A DNA stretch of 64,000 bases from Pomphorhynchus laevis (lineage: Eukaryota > Acanthocephala > Palaeacanthocephala > Echinorhynchida > Pomphorhynchidae), in the NCBI GenBank assembly GCA_012934845.2, contig WNNJ02003558.1:56991-120990 (forward strand), in the 5' to 3' direction. Under the pieces are notes generated by a model. That model saw only the letters and a list, made by a program, of their open reading frames with translations. It was not told the DNA's origin and did not search any database. The position numbers and the translations under genes are program-made. This document shows, piece by piece, positions 14,301 through 26,300 of this stretch. How positions within the stretch are numbered: the first letter of the stretch is position 1; each line of letters begins with the position of its first letter.

Positions 14301-17300
14301 ATTATAGCTGACTTGTTTTTAAGCTTTATAGAATATGAATTTGTTCATAACTGTGTAAAAACTAAATCTAAACAATATAAATATATGAAATATATGTTTC
14401 GATACATTGATGATATATGTGTATTTAATTCTAATAATTTTTATTCAATTAGTGAGCACATTTATCCAGAAAGCCTTATTCTTAACAAAACCAATATTAA
14501 TGATAAAGAAGGTGTATATCTAGATATGAACATTAAATTAACATTAACTAAAACTACTATTAATTTATATCGTAAAGATGACATATTTAAATTTACAAGA
14601 AACATATTTTTGCATGAGCATTCATGCATACCATATAATATAAAATATAATACATTAAATAATGAAATTTTAAGAATTGCAACAATATGTAATGATATTG
14701 GCTTTCTTCAAAATCATTTAAATAATTTAATAGATACATATTTTAAACTAGGTTACTATAAAAATAACATCAAGCAGAAAATAGTAAAATATATAAATCA
14801 ACACAATAATATAAAGAATAAATTTAAACTCTTAAGTGGCAAATTTTTATGGATGAATAATAAATAATATACTTTGCATTAGAATAAGATACTAGATAGT
14901 TATTTCAGAGGAAATACATCATTAGCATGTATTTGGCCCCGCTGCTATGTTGGGTAGAGGAGTTAGGGGCCGAAACCTGATAGCATAGCAGTTCCTCCTG
15001 ATGACCTCTAATTCTTATTCTGATACAACGTCTGTTATTTATTAGTCAATTCATAAAAATGACGTTTATTTTAAATTTTATTTTTTATTTTTATTTTTTA
15101 ACTTGATTAAAATTATAGAAAATCTAAAAACAATTATTAATTTTATTATTTAATTATTAAATTTTGATTTAGCATTATTATGTTTTGTTTATTTTATAAT
15201 TATATAACAATACGTAGACTCAGTTAGCTGATTTAATATATATTTAGACCATAAACTTCATTAATAAATGTATAGATAACATAAATATAGCCGGACTTTT
15301 AAATAATTCTAAAATTAAAGAAATAATAGGGTCATATTTAAGTAAATATATTCCAAAGGTAAGGTATAAACTCCTACCACCATTAGGACGAAAAATTTGT
15401 AATTATAATAAAGAATTAAAATCAATATGTAACTATAATATTAGAAACATAATGGAAACAGAATGCAATTGTAAAAGTCTTAATTTTGAAAAATAAATGA
15501 ACATATATGCACTCATAATCTAGAATTAATTGAAAATTGTGAATTAAGAAAGCTGCTATCAAAAGGATATAAATATAGATTAAATAATAACAACGACAAA
15601 AATAAAATTTACAATTCGTTATATAATAACTTAAATGATTACTTTAGTAAGCTGATTAATAGTGAAAGCTCGAATATATCAAAGATAAACATTTGGAAAG
15701 ATTATATATTAGATCAAATTAGAGAGAAAATGAAAATAACAAACAATTATAAAAGGAAAGATAAAATTAATAAAGTTATGTATAAAGAACTTACTAAATT
15801 AAAGGATAACTATATAATAACAACTATTGATAAAGCTAGTAATAACTTTGTCTTCATATGCAAAAAGCTTTATTATGATATACTAATGAAAGAGGTTAAT
15901 TCTAATGATTTAAATGTAAATCCAACATATGAACGTAGTGAGTTGAGTTTTGAAACAACTATTACAAGTCACTGTTCTATAATGGATAAAAAGGGTATAA
16001 AGGTTGAATTAGATAATAAAACTATACCTATATTATATTGGAATCCAAAATTACATTAAACTCCAATAAAACCTAGGTTCATATGTAGTGCTTTTAAATT
16101 TAAATTAAAACCACTTTTAGTCTATATGAATAAAATACTTAAAGTAATTAATGCACATTTTAAAAAATATTGCAAGTAATCGAAATTAATACTGGTATAA
16201 AACACTATTTCAGTATTAATTCTACAAAAGAATTTTTAGAACAGACAAAAGGAATAAATTTTCAAAATATAAATACATACGATTTTAGTACTCTTTATAC
16301 AAATCTAGATTTAGTAGATATTAAAGAAACGTTAGTAAAATTAATTAACCTTATATTCGGAAAAAGATATACATATATATGTTATAATAATTATAACGCC
16401 TATCTAACAAAAATTAAACCATCAAATAAATATAAATATATGGATAAAATTGAATTAATAGAATCCTTAAATATTTTGATAAATTAAAATTCTTTAAAAG
16501 TAGGGACATCTATATTTAGACAAGTAAAAGGTGTTCCAATTGGTGGGAATAGTAGCCCAATTATAGCTGACTTGTTTTTAAGCTTTATAGAATATGAATT
16601 TGTTCATAACTGTGTAAAAACTAAATCTAAACAATATAAATATATGAAATATATGTTTCGATACATTGATGATATATGTGTATTTAATTCTAATAATTTT
16701 TATTCAATCAGTGAGCACATTTATCCAGAAAGCCTTATTCTTAACAAAACCAATATTAATGATAAAGAAGGTGTATATCTAGATATGAACATTAAATTAA
16801 CATTAACTAAAACTACTATTAATTTATATCGTAAAGATGACATATTTAAATTTACAAGAAACATATTTTTGCATGAGCATTCATGCATACCATATAATAT
16901 AAAATATAATACATTAAATAATGAAATTTTAAGAATTGCAACAATATGTAATGATATTGGCTTTCTTCAAAATCATTTAAATAATTTAATAGATACATAT
17001 TTTAAACTAGGTTACTATAAAAATAACATCAAGCAGAAAATAGTAAAATATATAAATCAACACAATAATATAAAGAATAAATTTAAACTCTTAAGTGGCA
17101 AATTTTTATGGATGTATAATAAATAATATACTTTGTATTAGAATAAGATACCAGATAGTTTTATCAGAGGAAATGCATCATTAGCATGTATTTAACCACG
17201 CTGCTATGTTAGGTAGAGGAGTTAGGGGCCGAAACCTGATAGCATAGCAGTTCCTCCTGATGACCTCTAATTCTTATTCTGATACAACGTCTGTTATTTA

Positions 17301-20300
17301 TTAGTCAATTCATAAAAATGACGTTTATTTTAAATTTTATTTTTATTTTTTTATTTTTATTTTTATTTTTAACTTGATTTAAATTATAAAAAATCTAAAA
17401 ACAAATATTTATTTTATTATTTAATTATTAAATTTTGATTTAGCATTATTATGTTTTGTTTATTTTATAATTATATAACAATACGTAGAATCAGTTAGCT
17501 GATTTAATTTCATGGTATTGGTAAGATATGACATTATTTTCTGTCATTAATTGATATGTGCAGTATAGACCGAGTGCAATTCTTAAAGTTGAATTGTCAA
17601 ATTGTATGTACTTGAAGTAAAATCAAGATCCCCGTAACAGCTAAACATTTTAATTCGTACGTGCGAGTCTCTTCAGTATGTGTGTCAATCAATTTGTTGA
17701 TAATTTCATTCCTACTACAGAATTTTAATGAGATTACAACCTCTTTTCTTAAAATATAGTTAGCTACAAGATTTTCAATCCGTCAAAATGGAAACTGTGT
17801 TTGCGAAGTGTCAACTGGTTGCTCTCTTGATATGACACATGTGTGTTATTCTGATGTTTGTCAGTTCCCAATATTTAAAATTAGAAATATGCAACTCTTC
17901 TAATTTGATATGCTATTCCATTAAAGCGTCTAATTGACATATGTTATCTAGCTGAATAAACATTAGCAGTTATTGCTGAAGTCTACACATGTGTCATTCA
18001 AATGACAATCGATTTGGCCGATATGTTTTCATGACAATTGTTTCTTTCATACTTTGACTTTGTTTTTGTCGCTACACAGCATTTGCACCTTAATCATCTT
18101 TAGAAATAATATAATAGAATATTAAAGTGGCTACTGTGAATATATACATCCACTTACAAATATATTTTAATTAGGACGCTAAGTGTTAAAACGTTTTTGT
18201 AGGTTTTATTTACTTTGTGATTACATTTTCGAATGGCAGCAACCATTTGATATGAAAATATATTTTAAAATATAATATTTACAAATAAGTATATAAATCT
18301 AAGACTATATTATATGATTAAATAATGTGTACTCAATTTATTCAGTAATATCACCTTCAGTAATTTGTTCAATTTATTCAGTAATATGAATTGACTAATA
18401 AATAATTGACGAAGTATCAAAATAAGGATTAGAGGTCATTAGGAGGAACTGCTATGTTATAAGGTTTCGACCACTAATTCCTCGACCCAGCATAGCAGCG
18501 GGACTAAACACGATCTAATGACGTATTTCCTCTGATGAAATTTAATTATCTAGTGTATCCTATTCTAATACAAAGTATTACATTTATTACCATCCATAAA
18601 CATTTTCCGCTTTAGAGTTTAAATATATTCTTTATATTATTGTGTTGATTTATATTTTTACTATTTTTTTGTTTGATGATATTTTTATAGTAACTAGTTT
18701 AAAATATGTATCTATTAAATTATTTAAATGATTATGATGAAAGTCAATATCGTTACAAATTGTTTCAATTCTTAAAATTTCATTATTAAATGTATTATAT
18801 TTTATATTATATGGTATGCATGAATGCTCATGCAAAATATGTTTCTTGTATTTTTAAAATGTCATCTTTACGATATAAATTAAAAGTGAATAAATTAAAT
18901 TAAAAGTATATTATATATTATCAATCCATAAAAATTTGCCACTTAAGAGTTTAAATTTATTCTTTATATTATTGTGTTGATTTTTATATTTTGCTATTTT
19001 CTGCTTGATGTTATTTTTATAGTAACCTAGTTTAAAATATGCATCTATTAAATTATTTAAATGATTTTGAAAAAAGTCAATATCATTACATATTGTTGCA
19101 ATTCTTAAAATTTCATTATTTAATGTATTATATTTTATATTATATGGTATGCATGAATGCTCATGCAAAAATATGTTGTAAATTTAAATGTCATCTTTAC
19201 GATATAAACTAAAAGTAGTTTTAATTGATGTTAATTTAATGTTCATATCTACATATATACCTCCTTTATCATTTATATTTGTTTTATTAAGAACGATTAG
19301 ACCTGGATAAATTTGTTCGCTTATTGAATAAAAATTGTTACAGTTAAATACACATATGTCATCAATGTATCGAAACATATATTTCATATCTTTATATAAT
19401 TTAGATTTATTTTTTAAACAGTTATGAACAAATTCTTACTCTATAAAGCTTAAAAATAAGTCAGCTATAAATAAGCTACTATAACCTCCCATCGGAACAC
19501 CTTTTACTTTTCTGAATGTAGATATACTTACTTTATATTCCTATTATTTTTTCTTATTTTCAAACAAGTTTTATGAATTATTAATTTTTAAAAAAGGGAG
19601 AAGTTTGCATCCCAATGTGTTTACACCTTAAAATGTAACTGCTTCACGTGATCACGTTTAAGAGACCAGGTAATGGTCAATAGCTAGGTGCGTAGCGCGT
19701 GGAGTGAAGGTGGTAGATCTTTATAGATCTTGTTCCAGCCTGCAGCCGCCTTAAGCAAGGCAGCCACCTGTCAGATGCTTCTAGGTGGCCCGTTGTAAGT
19801 TTAGTCTGAGTCAACTAAACTAGGTGGCGACACCGAAAAAGCGACGTTAAAAAATTTGACTTAAAAGTTAAATGTACTCAACCAGATTGGAAAAATACGT
19901 AAGTATTAATGATTTTAATTTTAGATCTTTTAAATGTAACAGAAAAAATTGTATAGTTTGTGATGTTATAAATAATAATTGTATTGTAAGTAATACGACA
20001 AACAAATCTTTTCATTAAATATTAATAATAATTGTAACTGCAATACCACAGGTGTAGTGTATCTAATACAATGTACATGTGGATTGCAATATATAGGAAA
20101 AACATATACGTGTTGCCTAGGTTTAGGCAACACATATATAATATACAGCATGATAGTCAAACTATATTTCATAAACATATGAGATTTAAAGGACATGATA
20201 TTACAAAACCGTAAGTTATTTATTTTAAAACATATTATTTAAGAAAATAAGATAATATTAAATCAAAAGCTATTAGAAAGAGAAGATTTTTGGATTAAAA

Positions 20301-23300
20301 CGCTTAATTCCATGTACCCATTAGGATTGAATGACGTGGTACAAGGAATTGGCAGAAGTAGTATAATACATAATAAACAACTATATTATAATAATCCGGT
20401 TAAACGCAAACCAAGAAGTCATGGTGATAAAAGGAATAGGAAAAATAGAGTTAAAAATATTAAAAAAGATATGTATATAAATGAACAATTAGAAATGTTA
20501 AAACAACTTTTAAGTGATAATAAGCTAAAAGATCTTTATGTAAATATAAGAAGTTTTTCTAAAGATATCATATGTTCAATAAATCAAAGATTAATTAACG
20601 AATATGATACATTTTTTATTTTGCAACTAAGTTGTAAAGGTTAAGTTGAATAATAAGGTTAAGCTGTATAATAGACAGTTATAATATAAAAAATAGTAAT
20701 TTTTTAATAAAATTATGTAACAAAAACATTGATTTGCTTAATTCATAAATTTCTTAAATAAAATAACTAATAAATTGTTAATTTACTGTTAATTCATTTG
20801 TTAATAAATGTATAGATGACATAGGTGATAAATGTATAGGTGATAGGTTAAGTTGGACAGTTATATTTTACAATATACAGTTATACAGTTTATTTTTATT
20901 ATTATGAAAATAATAAAAAATATACACTGACCATAAATTTCATTAATAAATGTATAGATAACATAAATATAGGTAGACTTTTAAATAATTCTAAAAGTAA
21001 AGAAATAATAGGATCAGATTTAAGTAAATATATTCCTAAAATAAGGTATAAACTCCTACCACCATTAGGACGAAAAATTTGTAATTATAATAAAGAATTG
21101 AAATCTATATGTAACGATAATATTAGAAACATCCTAGAAACTCAATGCAATTGCAGAAGTCTTAAGTTTAATAAAATAAATGAACATATATTATAAACAA
21201 TATTAAATTTTTTATAGATATTTTGTACATATACCTTGTACATTGATAAACAATATCATAACTATAATTATAATTATAGTTATAATTATAATTATAATTA
21301 TAGACTATAATTATACTATATAACATATATTCCTAAATTTAATATATAAACATATATTCCATAGATTCGTTAACAAAATTTAACGAATTTAAAGTTTTAA
21401 AGATTATAGATTAGATAAAATTAAAAAAGTGAAAAATTAATAAAGATAAGTATACAGAACTTACTAATTTGAAGCATAACTATATAATATTGATAAAGCT
21501 AGTAATAACTTTGTCTTCATATGCAAAAAGCTTTATTATGATATACTAATGAAAGAGGTTAATTCTAATGATTTAAATATAAACACAACATATGGATAAA
21601 ATTAAATCAGCTAACTGAGTCTACGTATTTAATATAATTATTAAATAAATAAAACAAAATAATGATAAATCAAAAAGTAATAATTAAATAATAAAATTAA
21701 TAGTTGTTTTTAGATTTTAAATTTCAATTTTTTTTATTTTAACTTGATTTAAATTATATTTTCTATAATTTAAATCAAGTTAAAATAAAAAAATTGAAAT
21801 TTAAAATAAACGTCATTTTTATGAATTGACTAATAAATAACAGACGTTGTATCTGAATAAGAATTAGAGGTCATCATGAGGATAAAATGAAAATAACAAA
21901 CAATTAAAAAAGGAAAGATAAAATTAATAAAGATATGTATAAAGAACTTACTAAATTAAAGGATAACTATATAATAACAACTATTGATAAAGCTAGTAAT
22001 AACTTTGTCTTCATATGCAAAAAGCTTTATTATGATATACTAATGAAAGAGGTTAATTCTAATGATTTAAATGTAAATCCAACATATGAACGTAGTGAGT
22101 TAAGTTTAGAAACAATTATTACAAGTCACTGTTCTATAATGGATAAAAAGGGTATAAAGGTTGAATTAGATAATAAAACTATACCTATATTATATTGGAA
22201 TCCAAAATTACATAAAAATCCAATAAAACCTAGGTTCATATGTAGTGCGTTTAAATGTACATTAAAACCACTTTCTGTCTATATGAATAAAATACTTAAA
22301 GTAATTAAAAGCACACTTTAAAAAATATTGCAAGGTAATCGAAATTAATACTGGTATAAAACACTATTTCAGTATTAATTCTACAAAAGAATTTTTAGAA
22401 CAGACAAAAGGAATAAATTTTCAAAATATAAATACATACGATTTTAGTACGCTTTATACAAATCTAGATTTAGTAGATATTAAAGAAGCGTTAGTAAAAT
22501 TAATTAATCTTATATTCGGAAAAAGATATACATATATATGTTATAATAATTATAACGCCTATCTAACAAAAATTAAACCATCAAATAAATATAAATATAT
22601 GGATAAAATTGAATTAATAGAATCCTTAAATATTTTGATAAATCAAAATTATTTAAAGGTAGGGACATCTATATTTAGACAAATAAAAGGTGTTCCAATC
22701 AGAGGTAATAGTAACTCGATTATAGCTGTCTTATTTTTAAGCTTTATAGAACATGAATTTGTTCATAAGTGTTTAAAAAATAAATCTAAATTATATAAAG
22801 ATATGAAATACGTTTAGGTTATATATTTATTCACTAAGCGAAAATTTTTTTCCAGGTAGCCTAATATTTAATAAAACCGATATTGATGATAAAGAAGGTA
22901 TATATCTAGATATGAACATTAAATTAATATCAATTAAAACTACTTTTAATTTATATCGTAACGATGACATATTTAAATTTACAAGAGACATATTGTTGCA
23001 TGAGCATTCCTGCATACCATTTAATATAAAGTTTAATACATTAAATAATGAAATTTTAAGAATTGCAACAATATGTAATGATATTGGCTTTCTTCAAAAT
23101 CATTTAAATAATTTAATAGATGCACATTTTAAACTAGGTTACTATAAAAATATCATCAAGCAGAAAATAGCAAAATTTGAAAATCAACACAATATAAAGA
23201 ATAAATTTAAACTCTTAAGTGGCAAATTTTTATGGATGGATAATAAATAATATACTTTTAATATTATTTATTCACTTTTAATTTATATCGTAAAGATGAT

Positions 23301-26300
23301 ATATTTAAATTTACATATTTACATATTACAATATGTAATGATATTGGCTTTCTTCAAAATCATTTAAATAATTTAATAGATACATATTTTAAACTATGTT
23401 ACTATAAAAATAACATCAATAATAACGTTATTATTCTAATAATAGACGTTATTATACTAATAACGTCTGTTATTTTTAATCAATTCATAAAAATTATTTT
23501 TAAAATTTCAATTATTTATTTTAACTTGATTTAAATTATAAAAAATCTTGAAACAATTATTTACTTTATTATTTAATTATTAAATTCGAATTAAAATTTT
23601 TATTTTATATTTTTATTAAATATGTAGACTCAGTTAGCTGATTTGATTAAAATAATTTTGATTATTCAAAATATTTAAGACTTCTATTAATTCAATTATA
23701 TTCATATATTTATATTTACCTGGTTGAATTTTATTAATGTCTGACCTTATATTGTAGAGCTGGACGAAATGTTGCGAAAATATCATTTCGGCAAGTAAAT
23801 TAATAAGCACGAACCAAGATGAAGTACAAGCTTAGCCCTGTTTCACTGACATTGCAAATTGTATAATTTACATGTCGTGAAATACACATTGCCGACATAC
23901 ATAAAGGTTGTGCTACGAGTTCGATTGTACTTTATCATGGGGTTTTTCGTTTCTAAATTCACTCACCCAACATTTTCGGAAAATTTTGTTCGAGATATTC
24001 CACATCTTTGGCCATTAATGTCATTTCGCTTATCAAATTTTGATGTTATTAATTTTTAACCTATAAAATTTGATGCTTTAAATGCAATTCGAATTTGTTC
24101 TTACTTTTATGTAATTGCTTTTCAATGACCGCCAATGACATGTAAACATCCAGTAAAGTTAAATTGTAACGCTCCATTATAGAGAAATACGTATGTTGCT
24201 AATTTGCTTTTTTTATTTGATGGTTCATTTGCATTTCGGAACGATAATAACATCCCATCAATTGATTTGTTAAATTCACAGGGTTTATATCCTGCATTCA
24301 TCAGTCGTGTTCTTAATCTTTCTAATACATCGAGTTTTGTTCCTGTGATACTACGTATTCTTAGAATTCTCGATTGTTATTTTAATTGAATTTTAAAAAT
24401 GATTTGGGTGAGCACTATGAGGATGTAGGTGCGCTTTTGAACTACATGGTTTTGTGCATTTGTCTAAGATTGGCGATTTTCATTTCAGTAAATTGATACA
24501 TCAAGAATCATTTAAATTGTAAATCGATTAAGATTGCATTCACCTGCTTTCCAAGCATAGGGATGCCGTCTTTTTATCTATAGTACAAATATGGCTTTTT
24601 AGAGCACATGTAAAAGGTCCTGTTTGTAATTACCCATATATAGAATTGAATAGGAAGAATCGATAACTGTTCTCGTGGCAATTCCTAATTTCTGTAGATA
24701 CAAGACTTCAGTGAATCCAAATGTATTACTTTCTGATAAGAGCAAATGTGACCAAAGTGATTGTTTGACTACTAACTTTAATCTGTTGTAGTATAGTGTT
24801 TATTCTTCGTAGTCCTTTGTCATGTCAAATAAAAAAGCGTAAATTAGGCACACCGAGAGTTAAAATAACATTCATAATCAACTGATATAATCTGCCTATT
24901 CAATTCATCAACAAAGTCATATGTATCCTTCAGATAACTATTTACGCCTAGTAAGATTAGTTTCAAAATCGAGTCTAAATATCTATAGATAAGTTTTCTT
25001 TTATTGTTTGATGCTATTAATTTACCTCTACACAGTCTTTCATCTTTGTTATGTAATATATGTTAGTATATATATTTTAATTTATATATAAATTATATAT
25101 ATAAATTATATATATAATTTATTCCATTGGAATAGAAATAACCTTGTGTTTAACTAACTCTAAAAATGTTTACTTGTGAAAGTTTACGCGATGTAAATAT
25201 TTTTTTTGTTCATGTAAGAAAATGTGACAATGTCCAGAAGTAAGAACTAGATATCTAAAATATTAAATATCTTACTATTTTTGTTATTTTTTGTAATAAT
25301 TCTACGTTATTGCTTTTTTCTTACAGCAAAATTATTTAACTAACGTTTCTTATCAATATATATGGCTTTAGTAAAAATAAATGTTAATATTTATATAATC
25401 AGCATTTACACGGGGAGTCTTTACCAGATAAATATCCAATAGAATTTGCATGTAATTCGATTTGTAAAAATAACTTGTAAAAATGTATATTTAAAAATAT
25501 TTATATTTCGATATTATTTCATTGTTTCTTCATAAATTACCTAATTAAACACTAGATGTATTTATGAAACATGCCATCGAAATAGACAATGTTGCTATCG
25601 ATGCTTAGCGGTTGTCGTTTCGTTTTTAACTATAAATCAGTTTGGCATACTCTCGTTACTTTCTGCATATGCGAGAGCTCATACTGTCATTCTAAGATAC
25701 AACTATGTCTAAGTACATTGTTCAACGATCACAATTGTTTACATTTAGCTTTTGGTGGATTATTACAAAAATTATTATAACATTATCTAAATAATTTTAA
25801 AAGTATATATGTTCTTACATGGTCTTTATAATACGAACTAAAATCCGGGGTCATTTCAAGATGCTTTAATATTTAATCTAATTAAATTAATAAAACCGAA
25901 AACATAAAGCCGGATTAACAAATCCAGTTTTATATATAGTACTCTATTCTTAAGTGGAGTAAAATGACAAAAAATAAATTGATATCGTGTTTTTATTTGA
26001 TATATACTGAACTGTGATTAATTCTTGATCGTGGCTTTTAAAAGATATTTTTATTCCTAATGGTGAATCATGAATATTGCTATCCATGTAATAGGGTTAC
26101 TTCGGAATTACTTATATAAATATAGCATTTAATCCTATTTCATATGAACTTTTTAATTATGATAGTATACTAATATTATAAAATTTACTGGATCGATTAT
26201 TTTACATTAAATACAAAATATATATGATGCAAAAATAATGTTTTACAGGTTATAAATTATTATAACCTGTAAAAACGCGGGCCGAAACCTGATAACATGG

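Larger units (their letters stand above)
12268..15247 (+). mobile_element. Penelope-like element copy A (Naiad type), best preserved
   Basis: The order is GIY-YIG endonuclease (partial), CxC linker, reverse transcriptase, then a structured 3' region and the terminus CTCAGTTAGCTGATTT. The permuted order (endonuclease first) and the CxC motif are the published signature of the Naiad/Chlamys clades of Penelope-like elements, as opposed to canonical elements with a C-terminal endonuclease. The copy is 5'-truncated inside the endonuclease. TATATATTTAGA occurs at about 12251 and again at 15235, a candidate target duplication. It sits in sense orientation in intron 3 of the atrophin gene. The reverse transcriptase frame is uninterrupted, so the copy is young. 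Confidence 0.9.

Noticed and set aside
14935-14991. HDV-like ribozyme, since the pairing order looks like P1-P2-P1'-P2'
   Set aside because: There is no P3 hairpin between the arms and no catalytic C in a CNAA context, and the P1-like pairing is lost in copies B and H.
14879-15024. Hammerhead ribozyme in the Naiad 3' region (CCTGATGA occurs near 14998, GAAA near 14972)
   Set aside because: The two boxes are in the wrong order and no stem II links them on either strand.
24204-24389. Plus-strand open frame of 61 codons
   Set aside because: The minus strand gives a better, though weak, Penelope-like reading; the plus frame shows no motif.
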